NCBI GenBank assembly: GCA_017549335.1
Contig: JAFYVB010000041.1
Coordinates: 1-64,000 of the forward strand
From: Clostridia bacterium
GTDB taxonomy: Bacteria > Bacillota > Clostridia > Christensenellales > Aristaeellaceae
Direction of reading: 5' to 3'
Length of the DNA stretch: 64,000 nt
Below the pieces are notes generated by a model. The model was not told where the DNA came from, did no database searches, and was given only the letters and a program-made list of their open reading frames with translations. Positions 1 through 8,767 of the stretch are shown piece after piece (position 1 is the stretch's first letter; each line of letters starts with the position of its first letter). A program made the position numbers and the translations under genes.

Positions 1-2
1 AT

Positions 3-233
3 AATTATTATTATGAGGGCAAACGGACAGCTGTGTTTTTGGGAGAAAAGGTTACAAAATATCATAGAACACTGACCACATATCTAAATACACTGCTTTC
101 AAATGGTTTTATAATAAATCATATTGTGGAGCCGCAGCCGCCGGAAAACATGATGGATATTCCGGGGATGCAGGATGAAATGCGCCGTCCCATAATGCTG
201 ATTGTATCGACGAACAAAAAAGTGGATAGATAG
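3..233 (+). CDS. C-terminal end of a class I SAM-dependent methyltransferase (5' truncated by window)
   Basis: The frame is open from base 3 to the TAG at 231-233 and has no start, so the gene begins outside the window. The 76 visible residues contain FLGEKVTKYHRTLTTYLNTL and then VEPQPPENMMDIPGMQDEMRRP. This resembles the tail of small Firmicutes methyltransferases of the Methyltransf_11/25 type, where a Tyr-His-Arg helix precedes an EPxPP loop and a closing hydrophobic strand. The SAM-binding motifs are upstream and not visible, so the substrate cannot be named. A GTG at 33 could be mistaken for a start, but the similarity to the family tail continues upstream of it. Confidence 0.72.
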   Translation, partial: NYYYEGKRTAVFLGEKVTKYHRTLTTYLNTLLSNGFIINHIVEPQPPENMMDIPGMQDEMRRPIMLIVSTNKKVDR

Positions 234-357
234 AACTAAAACACCTATAAGGTATCTTGTAAGTTCGAGGGCGGTTCTGGCATCCAACTTCAGTCGGGGT
301 AAAAGGGGTAAAAAGTTTACCCCAGGTGGAAATTTACCCTCGGGGGTATAACAAAAA

Positions 358-398
358 CACCCTAGATCGTGTTGAAGTATCAATTACGATCTAGGGTG
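358..398. repeat. Perfect 13-bp inverted repeat
   Basis: CACCCTAGATCGT at 358-370 is matched exactly by its reverse complement at 386-398, around a 15-nt loop. There is no T-tract directly after it, so it is not a simple terminator, although one follows four bases later. It could be a protein-binding site, an RNA structure or an old mobile-element end. Confidence 0.75.
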
Positions 399-402
399 CC
401 AC

Positions 403-435
403 AAGCACACAGGAAACTGTGTGCTTTTTGTTTTC
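403..435 (+). terminator. Rho-independent terminator
   Basis: A perfect 10-bp stem (403-412 with 417-426) closes a GAAA tetraloop and is followed by TTTGTTTT. It would end transcripts from the methyltransferase gene. Confidence 0.8.
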
Positions 436-718
436 AGTCAAGCCGGGAAGCTTTTGAAAGAAAGCTCCGAAATTTTACAAAGTTTCAAATGGCGGCATGT
501 TTGACCGTTGGAGCTTAAACGGTTATAATATCGATGATAGAATCACTTCCGTTGATAGGGATCGGGTTTTCGTCACGGATAAGAAGAGTTCGTGATCCCG
601 AAATTGGGACAGGATGGCGGAGAATGCCGGTTCAGCAAAAGAATTCCGTATGGTAAGCAGGATTTTCCGCCGTTAAGCGTTATATATACAAATATACCGA
701 ATATCAGGAGGGTGCCCC

Positions 719-2155
719 ATGAAACGTATACTTGCCTTGATCCTTGTCATGCTTCTCCTGCCCCTTTGCGCTTTGGCTAACAGCTGGGGCATCAAGGGCG
801 ATCTGCTGAACGCCGTGGCATCGGACAAAACATGGAATGACTACTACGCCATGGGAAGTCAGGTAGGCAATGTGGCTGCGATGAAGAGCCAATATCACAA
901 TGCGCTGATGCTGGTCTCCGGCAAAAAGGCTCCCTTGCAGGTTTATACCTGTGCCCTGTGGCAGCCCGGTGATAAACAGAGTGCTGCAAAGCTGGCAAAG
1001 TCCGGCAAAGGCTTCGTGCTGTCTTACGGTAAAAAGGAAAGCTACACCTTTGTCCCCCACGGGGATAATTTCATGCTCACTGTGGCGAAAATCAATGATT
1101 TCACCCTGACCTCCACCCGGGAGGACGGCCTCTATCTGGCCTCTGAGGGGAATGAATCCGCTGAACTGTACATTTACGGCGGCATTACCTTGAAGAATTT
1201 CAGCATCCGCCTGCTGCCCCGATCGGTGGAAGAGGTTCGCCGGTTCAACCTGATGCGCCGCGCCTTGGATTCCGGCAGCGATATTCTGGGCTGGTACGAG
1301 GACAGCCTCAACCCCGGTCAGCGCTACACCCCCGGTAAGAAAGGCACTGTGCCCGTTTACGGTGCCCCCGGCGAAAAAGCATGGCGGGCCAACAGCAGCA
1401 AGGCGGCGGTATCCACCAACGGTGAGATCTGGGTGCTGCGCGAGTGGGTCAACGAAAAAGGCGAGACCTGGCTGCATATCCGCTATGAGGTCAGTCAGCG
1501 TACCCATCGTTTTGGCTTTATCAAGGCCGGAAAACTGCCCGGCTACACTGTCACGGGCAGCGATGCTTATCAAACTGTTGCCATTCCCGTGCGCGCTGCT
1601 GTGAATACCACGCTGACGGATGATCCGCTGTGCTCGCAGTACACGCAGGCGAAGATCTCTGCCGGGACGGAGCTTACTTGCATCGGTATGTTCAACGATG
1701 AATATGCTTTGGTGCAATCGAAGATCGGCGGGAAATCCGCATGGCTTTTTGCGCCGCTGAAGGATCTTGAACCTGTTATGGGCGAGCCTCTGCCCAAAGC
1801 GATGGATCAGCTGGTGGGCAGCTGGGAATTCTGGGCCGGCGGCAGCATGAGCCTTGAGCATCTGCGTTTTTACTCCGACGGTACTTTTGATAATCCTGCC
1901 CGGCCTGCCGAAGGGGGCGTGTATACCGTCACGGCCTACGATCCCGCTCAGGGGAAATACTGGGACAATCCCGATTATGAGCTGACCATGTTTTATCATG
2001 ACGGTGCCGTTACCATGTGCGGCCTGAGCTTCCATCAGACGGAGTACAGCAGCTACGATAAGGCAACGGACACGGTCGTTGCGGAAATGCGGGACGGCTT
2101 CTCTCTTACCAATATGGAAGGCAGCGGCGGTTATATCCGTACCGGCGACAAATAA
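719..2155 (+). CDS. Secreted protein with SH3-like modules and a lipocalin-like C-terminus
   Basis: This 478-residue protein starts at an ATG after AGGAGG. A classic signal peptide (MKR, then a Leu-rich core, cut near ALA-N about residue 21) predicts export. The N-terminal third is unrecognised. About residues 205-275 (a GTVPVYGAPGEKAW stretch followed by WVNEKGETWLHIRYE) and about 300-350 (LTCIGMFNDEYALVQSK) read like bacterial SH3 modules, which usually bind cell wall. The last 110 residues (LVGSWEFWAGG...LRFYSDGTFDNP) resemble small beta-barrels that follow a 'GSW...F..DGTF' pattern. It stands alone between a terminator and the deoC promoter. The exact role is unknown and no catalytic motif is seen. 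Confidence 0.8.
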   Translation: MKRILALILVMLLLPLCALANSWGIKGDLLNAVASDKTWNDYYAMGSQVGNVAAMKSQYHNALMLVSGKKAPLQVYTCALWQPGDKQSAAKLAKSGKGFVLSYGKKESYTFVPHGDNFMLTVAKINDFTLTSTREDGLYLASEGNESAELYIYGGITLKNFSIRLLPRSVEEVRRFNLMRRALDSGSDILGWYEDSLNPGQRYTPGKKGTVPVYGAPGEKAWRANSSKAAVSTNGEIWVLREWVNEKGETWLHIRYEVSQRTHRFGFIKAGKLPGYTVTGSDAYQTVAIPVRAAVNTTLTDDPLCSQYTQAKISAGTELTCIGMFNDEYALVQSKIGGKSAWLFAPLKDLEPVMGEPLPKAMDQLVGSWEFWAGGSMSLEHLRFYSDGTFDNPARPAEGGVYTVTAYDPAQGKYWDNPDYELTMFYHDGAVTMCGLSFHQTEYSSYDKATDTVVAEMRDGFSLTNMEGSGGYIRTGDK

Positions 2156-2169
2156 TCTTTCCGAAAGAA

Positions 2170-2198
2170 TTGAAAATCAGCCCGTACCGTGATAGAAT
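2170..2198 (+). promoter_or_regulatory. SigA-type promoter of deoC
   Basis: TTGAAA (2170-2175), a 17-bp spacer and TAGAAT (2193-2198) match the housekeeping consensus. It sits about 50 bp before the deoC start, with AAGGAG between them. Confidence 0.75.
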
Positions 2199-2250
2199 GA
2201 TAGAAGAACTCGAATCAAATCAAGTTTTGATACAGTAAGGAGATAACACC

Positions 2251-2937
2251 ATGAATCTTAACGAAATTCTGGCGAAATGCGATCACACCCTGCTGGGTCA
2301 GGCTTCCACCTGGGCGGATATCAAGGGCATTTGCGATGACGGCATGAAGTACGCCACCGCTTCCGTGTGCATCCCCGCTTCCTTTGTGAAGCAGGCTAAG
2401 GAATACGTGGGCGATAAGCTGGCGATCTGCACCGTGATCGGCTTCCCCAACGGCTATGCCACCACCGCCGCCAAGTGCTTTATGACCGGTGATGCTGTGG
2501 ACAACGGCGCGGATGAGATCGACATGGTCATCAACATCGGCTGGGCCAAGGAAGGCAAGTGGGATGAGATCACTGCCGAGATCGCTGCCATCAAGAAGGC
2601 CTGCAAGGGCAAGCTGCTGAAGGTGATCATCGAAACCTGCCTGCTGACCGATGAGGAAAAGATCGCGCTGTGCAAGTGCGTTTCCGATTCCGGCGCTGAC
2701 TACATCAAGACTTCCACCGGCTTCTCCACTGCCGGCGCTACCTTTGCCGACGTGGAACTGTTCGCCAAGCACGTGGCTCCCCATGTGAAGATCAAGGCGG
2801 CCGGCGGTATTTCCAGCATCGAAGACGCCGAGAAATTCATCGCTTTGGGCGCTTCTCGTTTGGGCACCTCCCGCATTGTGAAGATCGCCAAAGCCATGGA
2901 AGCGGGCAAGACCGCTGCAAATGACGGCAGCTATTGA
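2251..2937 (+). CDS. deoC: Deoxyribose-phosphate aldolase
   Basis: This class I aldolase cleaves 2-deoxyribose 5-phosphate to glyceraldehyde 3-phosphate and acetaldehyde in deoxynucleoside catabolism. The 228-residue length is normal. Visible family motifs are the N-terminal [17 protein letters not shown] (the catalytic Asp region), [18 protein letters not shown] (the Schiff-base Lys) and VKIKAAGGI (the second active-site Lys). It has its own promoter and a strong terminator. No other deo gene (phosphorylase or mutase) is adjacent, so it appears to be a single-gene transcription unit. Confidence 0.97.
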   Translation: MNLNEILAKCDHTLLGQASTWADIKGICDDGMKYATASVCIPASFVKQAKEYVGDKLAICTVIGFPNGYATTAAKCFMTGDAVDNGADEIDMVINIGWAKEGKWDEITAEIAAIKKACKGKLLKVIIETCLLTDEEKIALCKCVSDSGADYIKTSTGFSTAGATFADVELFAKHVAPHVKIKAAGGISSIEDAEKFIALGASRLGTSRIVKIAKAMEAGKTAANDGSY

Positions 2938-2952
2938 TTGGGATCCAAAGAA

Positions 2953-2987
2953 AAAGCACGCAGTAAATGCTGCGTGCTTTTTTTATT
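2953..2987. terminator. Bidirectional terminator between convergent genes
   Basis: An 11-bp perfect stem (2953-2963/2970-2980, GCACGCAG core) with flanking A and T tracts on both sides lies between deoC (+) and the carrier gene (-), so it can serve both. Confidence 0.88.
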
Positions 2988-2993
2988 TCTGTT

Positions 2994-4367
2994 TTAGTAT
3001 CCGATCATTACGCCGAAGAACAGCACCGCCACGGAAACGGCGAAGAGCAGAAGCTGGATTTTCCACGACCACTTGAGCCACTTCCCGTAAGATACATTGG
3101 CCATGGACAGGCCGATGAGCAGCACGGGGTTGGTAGGCAGGATCACGTCGGTGAAGCCGTCGGCCATGCAATAGGTGAGAATGACCAGCGTAGGCGAGAT
3201 GCCAAGAGCCGCGGTGATGGGCAGTACGATGGGCATGACCAAAAAGATTTTGGCCGAGGCCGAGCCGATGAACAGCTGCAGAAAGAGGATCAGCCCATAA
3301 ATCAGCAGAATGGTGACAAATTTGCCCTTGCCCGTCAGCAGCTGCAGAGCTGCGTGCATGACGGTATCGATGATATTACTTTCCACCATGATCAGCTTGA
3401 TGGAGGAGGCTACGGCGATCATCGCCACCGCCGGCAGCATGGAAACTGCTCCTTGCAGGAAATACGCAAGAACGCGCTTAAAATTTCTGCACACGATTTG
3501 ACCTGCGGTCAAGCCTGCGATCAGGAAGCTTGCCGCCAGCAGGGGGATGGCAAAGCCGGACAGTACGCGGATGCAGGCAATGGCTGCGAGCAATAGACCC
3601 TGAACAGCGAAAAATACAGCGTACACGCGAAAAATCTTTTGCTGATTGGGAATCTCGTCGGCTTGGTCGATGAGGTTTTCACGCTTTTTGCGGTCGTTTT
3701 CGTAGGTGAAGGAGGCTTGGGGATGGAGGGTGATCTTTTTGAGATACCGCATCAGGAAAGCGCACAGGATCACATAAACAATGACGAAAAACACGATCCT
3801 CAGCCATGCGCCGCTGGATGCGTGAATGCCCGCCAGCTGTGCCGCCGTGCCCACCGAGAAGGGATTGGTGATGGCGGTGGAAAAGCCAAAACACGCCGCC
3901 ATCAGACAGGCGCCCAGCCCCACCATGGTATCCATGTTCATGGAGAGCATGAAGACGATGATCAGCGGCAGAAGCGTGACCAATTCTTCAAACATGCCGA
4001 ACAGGCTGCCAAAGAGCATAAAGATCAGCACTGTGATGCACACCACAGGGCCGCCTTTGTCGCGCAAATGGCGCATGATGCTGACGATAAAGGTTTTGAT
4101 GCCGCCGGTTTTATCCAAAAGATTGAAAGTGCCGCTCATGATCAGCAGGAAAAGGCTGATCATGATGATGGTCAGCGCATCCTCCGAGGCAAACACCCGC
4201 ACAGGCGCGGTGAACACCTTCAGGAAGGAGATGCCTTCCACCTGCCCCTTTACATAGGTGCCGGGGAGAATATTGCCGCCAGCGTCCCGGACAAAAGCGC
4301 CCTGGGGAACGAAATAGGAAAGAGAACCGCAGAAAATCATCAGGCACAGCAAAATGATCGCCACCAC
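2994..4367 (-). CDS. YfcC/C4-dicarboxylate anaerobic carrier-type membrane transporter
   Basis: This is a polytopic inner-membrane protein with about 12 hydrophobic segments. Features typical of the YfcC/DcuC-like anaerobic carrier family are FGMFEELVTLLPL, GFSTAITNPFSVGTAAQLAG (a re-entrant, Pro-containing loop), IGSASAKIFLVMPI and CMADGFTDVILPTNPVLLIGL. Members are annotated as C4-dicarboxylate or amino-acid/peptide exchangers, and the substrate cannot be read from sequence. The first standard start is GTG at 4367, but it has no ribosome site. Coding similarity and a strong TAAGGAGGG continue upstream to about 4439, where only ATT is available (see the separate entry). It lies directly downstream of the acyltransferase fusion on the same strand, so the two form an operon. 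Confidence 0.85.
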   Translation of the reverse strand: MVAIILLCLMIFCGSLSYFVPQGAFVRDAGGNILPGTYVKGQVEGISFLKVFTAPVRVFASEDALTIIMISLFLLIMSGTFNLLDKTGGIKTFIVSIMRHLRDKGGPVVCITVLIFMLFGSLFGMFEELVTLLPLIIVFMLSMNMDTMVGLGACLMAACFGFSTAITNPFSVGTAAQLAGIHASSGAWLRIVFFVIVYVILCAFLMRYLKKITLHPQASFTYENDRKKRENLIDQADEIPNQQKIFRVYAVFFAVQGLLLAAIACIRVLSGFAIPLLAASFLIAGLTAGQIVCRNFKRVLAYFLQGAVSMLPAVAMIAVASSIKLIMVESNIIDTVMHAALQLLTGKGKFVTILLIYGLILFLQLFIGSASAKIFLVMPIVLPITAALGISPTLVILTYCMADGFTDVILPTNPVLLIGLSMANVSYGKWLKWSWKIQLLLFAVSVAVLFFGVMIGY

Positions 4368-4438
4368 CGCAAAAGAGCGGATATTGATGCCGGAATAAGC
4401 TGCATTCGACTGCTTTGCGGTTTTTTCTTCGGTAAGAA

Positions 4439-4454
4439 TAAGAATCCCTCCTTA
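4439..4454 (-). promoter_or_regulatory. Strong ribosome site that points to an ATT start for the carrier gene
   Basis: Read on the minus strand, TAAGGAGGG (4454-4446) overlaps the TAA stop of the preceding gene and is followed, seven bases on, by ATT (4439) in the frame of the carrier. No ATG, GTG or TTG occurs in that frame between here and 4367. The 24 extra residues (LTEEKTAKQSNAAYSG...) would supply the short cytoplasmic N-terminus usual for this family. Confidence 0.6.
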
Positions 4455-6374
4455 TGCCGCAAGTTTGCCTGCTTCGTCATGAAGCAGCATGGAGGCCATA
4501 TACCAATCCACTGCTGAACGCTTTTCCTCAGGAACGAAGAAAAGAATTTCGGGGCCGTCGTAGATTTCAAAATTCACCCCTGCGCCGAAGAGAAGGCGGT
4601 AGATGCGCTGCAGGGAGAACTGCAGGGTAACATTCTTTCCGTCCTTGGTGCCTGTGTAAGTCAGCCCTTCACGGTTTAAGGTGCATACGCCGCTTCCGCC
4701 GTGGCGGGTCAGGCTGTTTCCGTTGCCGGGCAAGCGCAATTCCACCTTGGAAGAAAGGGTATAATTGGGATCGGCGGCGATTTCCTCTGCAATCAGGGAT
4801 TTTTGCCAGTCGTACCATTCGGTCAGGTTTTTGAAGCGGAAGCCCTCGGAGAAGGCGTAGCGGTCGTCCAGCGAGGTAAGATCGCCGCACTGCTCGCAGC
4901 TGATCTTTTTCTTTTTGGTGACGATGGTATGCTTTTTGCCGCAGACGGGGCAGGTCATCAGGATGTTTTCAAGCCCCTTGGCCAGGAATTTTGATTTGTA
5001 GCGGACGTTGGGACGGTTCTTGAGCCAGTCAAAATCGTTATAGAAAAGCCGGTCGTCAATATGCTGGCGAAGTTCGCTTAGGGTCAGGGTTTTGATTTCT
5101 TCCGCGGTATGGAGAAGATCCATTTCCATCTCCACCACTGCGCCCCTGCGCAGGCCGCTTCCCCATTTGGGATCAGCCAGATAGGAGCCGTTGATCTTGA
5201 TGGTGTAGACGTTTACCCCTGCCTTATGAATAAAGGAATAGGTATTTTCCTGAATGTCCTCGAATCTGCCGGTGGTGGCCAGACGGGCTTCGGGCATCAT
5301 AACAAGATGTCCGTTCTTTTTCAGCACGGTAAAACAATTTCTGGCGTTTTCCATATCGGCGGCAAACATACTCTTGGGGAATGCGCCCAGATTACGCAAA
5401 AGCCAGTTCAGCGTTTTATGATAGAAATACAGCCGTGCACCGATCAGATTGGGTTTGTATTTGCGAAGAAGGGCAGCCGCAAAGATGAAATCGATGGCGG
5501 AACCGTGATTGCAAAGGATGATGGAGGGGGGATCGATCTTGCCTGCTTTGTCGACAACCTTCAGCTTGACGCCGCCAAAGAAAAGATAAACCCGCAGCAG
5601 AGAATATACGATTGTCATCAGGAAACCGTTGGCGTTCTTCACTCTGGTCAGGGGCGCTTTTTTATGCGCATCGGCATAGTTGTTGAGCTTGGAGAACAGC
5701 GTATCTTTTTTCAGGAACAGAATGATCAAAAGCAGGATAAGAACGCTGAAAACGCAGACGGTCACGATCCAGTCCGAAGCGATGGTCATATAGCCCAGCC
5801 CTACGCCGATGCAGACCGAGGGCAGCGCGCCCAGCAGCATCACCGGCAGATAACGGCGATAGCGTATGCCCATGCTGGCAGCCAGAAAGCAGATCATGCC
5901 GTAGGGGATGGCAGGCAGCAGATAAAGGATAAAAAGGATCAGGATGCCTTTGCTGGAACGGGCGATTTTTTCAAGGTCCAGCTTGAGATTTTTTACAAAG
6001 AAGGTGCGCATCCGGTCTCCGAAAAAGCTTTGCAGCACATAGATCAGCGTGCTTCCCCAGAATACGCCGGTCATGCATAAAAGAAGACCGACGGGAAAAC
6101 CGAAGGTAAAGCCCGACAGCACCTGCACAGGTTCTGCCGGCAGAAAGGCACACACCACCTGCAGAGTCGAAAGCACGGTGATCGCAAGATACCCCCGCCA
6201 GCCGAGTCCCATCAGCTGATCCATCAGTTCTTCGGTGGACAGATCCTTTGCAAACAGGCTTTTGATAAGCGCCAGATTGCCGCCCGAAAGCGCAAGCGCC
6301 GTCAGCAGCGCCAATAAAACGATCAAAATGATCGCAATCAGCAGTTTTTCTTTTATCTGCTTTCGTGCTGTCAT
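4452..6374 (-). CDS. Fusion: VTT (DedA/TVP38-like) membrane domain + PlsC-type acyltransferase + zinc ribbon
   Basis: This is a 640-residue multidomain membrane protein. Residues about 1-235 form a VTT/SNARE-associated domain (FLPAEPVQVLSGFTFGFPVG, with re-entrant glycines and about six hydrophobic segments), a family linked to lipid scrambling. Residues about 270-440 are a lysophosphatidic-acid-acyltransferase domain: NHGSAID gives the HX4D catalytic pair and MPEAR stands for the EGTR-type motif. A four-Cys ribbon follows (CPVCG...CEQCG, about 490-515), then a PH-like C-terminal region. Acyl transfer to a lysophospholipid coupled to membrane lipid movement is inferred. Its stop overlaps the ribosome site of the downstream carrier gene, so the two are co-transcribed. 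Confidence 0.85.
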   Translation of the reverse strand: MTARKQIKEKLLIAIILIVLLALLTALALSGGNLALIKSLFAKDLSTEELMDQLMGLGWRGYLAITVLSTLQVVCAFLPAEPVQVLSGFTFGFPVGLLLCMTGVFWGSTLIYVLQSFFGDRMRTFFVKNLKLDLEKIARSSKGILILFILYLLPAIPYGMICFLAASMGIRYRRYLPVMLLGALPSVCIGVGLGYMTIASDWIVTVCVFSVLILLLIILFLKKDTLFSKLNNYADAHKKAPLTRVKNANGFLMTIVYSLLRVYLFFGGVKLKVVDKAGKIDPPSIILCNHGSAIDFIFAAALLRKYKPNLIGARLYFYHKTLNWLLRNLGAFPKSMFAADMENARNCFTVLKKNGHLVMMPEARLATTGRFEDIQENTYSFIHKAGVNVYTIKINGSYLADPKWGSGLRRGAVVEMEMDLLHTAEEIKTLTLSELRQHIDDRLFYNDFDWLKNRPNVRYKSKFLAKGLENILMTCPVCGKKHTIVTKKKKISCEQCGDLTSLDDRYAFSEGFRFKNLTEWYDWQKSLIAEEIAADPNYTLSSKVELRLPGNGNSLTRHGGSGVCTLNREGLTYTGTKDGKNVTLQFSLQRIYRLLFGAGVNFEIYDGPEILFFVPEEKRSAVDWYMASMLLHDEAGKLAA

Positions 6375-6490
6375 GATTGGATGCCCCTCTCCGTGTTCCT
6401 ATCTTAGATAGCATAACATATTCCGGCGGGAAACTCAACCAATAACAACATTTTGACAAAATTTGTGGCGGAAAAATGCCCGGAAAGGAA

Positions 6491-6526
6491 TAAAAAACAG
6501 CCTGCCCGAAAGATCGGACAGGCTGT
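6491..6526 (-). terminator. Terminator of the LRR-protein gene
   Basis: Arms 6497-6509 and 6514-6526 pair over 13 positions with one mismatch or wobble. On the minus strand the stem is followed by TTTTTT. Confidence 0.85.
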
Positions 6527-6537
6527 CGGAATGCGTA

Positions 6538-8736
6538 TCAGTATGCGGGAGTGAAGATGAAATCGGTTCCGTAGAAGTCCATTTTCAGCGTATTTCCTTC
6601 CGGCTTGAAGACGTAGGTCATGTAAACGACGCCCATCACGCTGTATTCCACCGCGTAGGAGCCGTCGGCTTCCTGCTTCCATGTAAGATAATCGGAAGGG
6701 ATCTCCGAACCGCCGTAGATCAGATCTGCCTTTCCGTCGCTGCGCAGGCATACCTTGTACTCGCCGTAGGCGGAAGGATCAATGGATACACCGTAATTGA
6801 CGGCGGAGGTCAGAACAAAGGGAGTATCGATGAAGGAAAACTCCTGGGTTTCGCCCTCGTCCATGCTCTGACCCAGCAGCGCCAGCAGGGCCAGCAGCGC
6901 CTGATCTTCCTCGGAGAGGCCTTCGGTATTGCCAAAGTCGAAGAAGTCGCCGAAGTCATCGCCCAGGCCACCGCTGTAATCATCAAAATCATCGCCCAGG
7001 CCGCCGCTGTAATCATAAAAATCATCATCAAAGCCGCCGCTGAAGCTGTCAGTATCATCGATTTCCGTATCGGGCGCGGTGGTTTGAACGGGCTTGGGAG
7101 TGGCTTTGGGCTTTTCGACATAGCCGCGTTCGAACTTAATGACTTCTCCGTCCGGGTATTCCAGAAGACCCGACCAGTCTTCCTGCGTGTAAAGCTTCAT
7201 GCCGTCAAATTCAGCAACGCCGTTCACAACCGACCAGGTGGTGGTGTAGAATTCGCTGCCTTGAATCATGGTGGCTTCGCCGCCCAGCAGCAGAAGCTGG
7301 ATATCGGGATCGACAGAGCAGACCCAGCCGCCGATATAGTCATCCTCGGTGGCGGGAATGTAGGGAATGGCTGCGGGCGCAGGGGCAGGAACGCCGGAGG
7401 GTTCCTCCGTGGGAGCGGGCTGGGGAGCAGGCTCGGGCGTGGGAGTAGCTACGGGCTCCACTGCAGTGCAGCTGGGGAAATTGGCCGCCATGTATGCGGC
7501 AAAGCCATCGTAGACTTCCTTGGGGCAGCCTTCGGAGAAGGAGATGGTCGCAGCCTGCGTTATCTTTTCGAAGGCGGTGGGATCGATCTGGGGCATCGAA
7601 CGGCCCTTATATTGGATAGAGGTGATCTTGGCGGCGCTGAAAGCTCCCTTGCCGATGGTTTCCAGATCACCGCCGAAGATCAGCGTTTTGGTTTGGGAAG
7701 AAGCGAAGGCCTTTTCGCCGATCACGCGCAGGGATTCGGGCAATTCAAGATGGCGGATATTATGGTTGGAGAAGGAGCTTTTGCCAATACTCTCCAGACC
7801 TTCGCTCCACCTGACGTAAACAAGGTTGCTCAGGGAACCGAAGCCGTAGTCTTCAACGGTGCGCAGGGTAGCGGGCAGCTCGATATAGCTCAGGCCGTTG
7901 GCCTGCTGGAAAGCACCGCTTCCCACCGTTTCCACGCCCTCGGGGATGGTCACATAATACAGGTGATAGTTCTTCTGGAAAACATTTTTGCCGATGGCAC
8001 GAACCGGTGTGCCGCCGATGACAGCGGGGATGTGAAGGCGATAGGCGGCGCCTTTGTAAGCGGTGATGGTGCCGGTGGAGGCGTCAAATTCAAAATCGCT
8101 TTCGGGGGCGGTCCAATCGATCACAACGGCGTTTTTGCCGCTGGGCTGAATGCGTCCCAGCACTTCGGGGTCATCGGCGAAGGCAGCCTTGTACGCATCC
8201 AGCTGATCATCCGGCACGTAGATCACGCAAGCGGGATGGAGATCATGGAGCGTTGCGAAGTTGTCGTCGGGCAGGAAAACGGGGCATACGCCCTCAAAGG
8301 TAATGGATTGCAGGGCTTTATTTTTGAGAATGGCTCCCTGAATCAGCGATACGGCAGGCGGGATGATCAGGCTTTCGATCTTATCCATGTCGCTGAGGGC
8401 ACCGGAACGGATGATCATCAGTTCACGGGGGAGGGTAAGCTCCGTCAGCCCGTCCATGCCGCTGAACAGGTTGCGGTCCAGGTAGCGCACGGCATCGGGA
8501 ACGGTCACGCCCGTTACCTTGTCACCGGAGGCAAAGCACATATAGTCCAGCCGAACGGTGGCAACGCCGTCCACTTCGGCAGGCACGGTGATGTGGCCTT
8601 CTACCTTGGTACGGTTGCGCAGGCTGACGGCGCCGTAAGCGGCGGTCATCTTCCAATCGGGGGCCTCGGCAGCCATGGCAGGGATGCAGCCAAGCAGCAT
8701 TACAGCCGCAAGCAGCAGACTCAGGAACTTTTTCAT
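6538..8736 (-). CDS. Secreted BspA-like leucine-rich-repeat surface protein
   Basis: The 732-residue protein has a signal peptide (MKKFLSLLLAAVMLLG..., cut near AMA-A). Residues about 30-420 are tandem LRR_5/BspA-type repeats (for example TIPEGVETVGSGAFQQ, LPESLRVIGEKAFAS), known from adhesins and surface proteins of gut and oral bacteria. A Pro/Thr/Glu linker (about 430-465) leads to a beta-rich segment. A highly acidic glycine repeat (SGGLGDDFDDY type, about 570-600) follows, and a final domain resembles the DGTF barrels seen in other exported proteins of this window. No LPxTG, lipobox or S-layer anchor is visible, so attachment is unclear. It has its own terminator. Confidence 0.85.
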   Translation of the reverse strand: MKKFLSLLLAAVMLLGCIPAMAAEAPDWKMTAAYGAVSLRNRTKVEGHITVPAEVDGVATVRLDYMCFASGDKVTGVTVPDAVRYLDRNLFSGMDGLTELTLPRELMIIRSGALSDMDKIESLIIPPAVSLIQGAILKNKALQSITFEGVCPVFLPDDNFATLHDLHPACVIYVPDDQLDAYKAAFADDPEVLGRIQPSGKNAVVIDWTAPESDFEFDASTGTITAYKGAAYRLHIPAVIGGTPVRAIGKNVFQKNYHLYYVTIPEGVETVGSGAFQQANGLSYIELPATLRTVEDYGFGSLSNLVYVRWSEGLESIGKSSFSNHNIRHLELPESLRVIGEKAFASSQTKTLIFGGDLETIGKGAFSAAKITSIQYKGRSMPQIDPTAFEKITQAATISFSEGCPKEVYDGFAAYMAANFPSCTAVEPVATPTPEPAPQPAPTEEPSGVPAPAPAAIPYIPATEDDYIGGWVCSVDPDIQLLLLGGEATMIQGSEFYTTTWSVVNGVAEFDGMKLYTQEDWSGLLEYPDGEVIKFERGYVEKPKATPKPVQTTAPDTEIDDTDSFSGGFDDDFYDYSGGLGDDFDDYSGGLGDDFGDFFDFGNTEGLSEEDQALLALLALLGQSMDEGETQEFSFIDTPFVLTSAVNYGVSIDPSAYGEYKVCLRSDGKADLIYGGSEIPSDYLTWKQEADGSYAVEYSVMGVVYMTYVFKPEGNTLKMDFYGTDFIFTPAY
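6956..7021. repeat. Two 33-bp tandem repeats in the LRR-protein gene
   Basis: Units 6956-6988 and 6989-7021 differ at only a few bases, and a third degenerate unit follows to about 7054. They encode the acidic SGGLGDDF-type repeat on the minus strand. Confidence 0.8.
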
Positions 8737-8767
8737 GATATCACCCTTTCATTATATTATAAATGGA

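Larger units (their letters stand above)
234..718. other. 485-bp non-coding stretch with three hairpins
   Basis: No convincing gene lies between the methyltransferase stop and the secreted protein at 719. The first half holds three successive inverted repeats: arms 305-312/316-323, arms 358-370/386-398 and a terminator at 403-435. The second half (about 440-700) is AT-rich. A 32-codon frame at 497-595 has no recognisable product or ribosome site and was not called. Confidence 0.6.

Noticed and set aside
497..595. A 32-codon frame in the 234-718 gap
   Set aside because: No ribosome site, no recognised product and too short for confidence.
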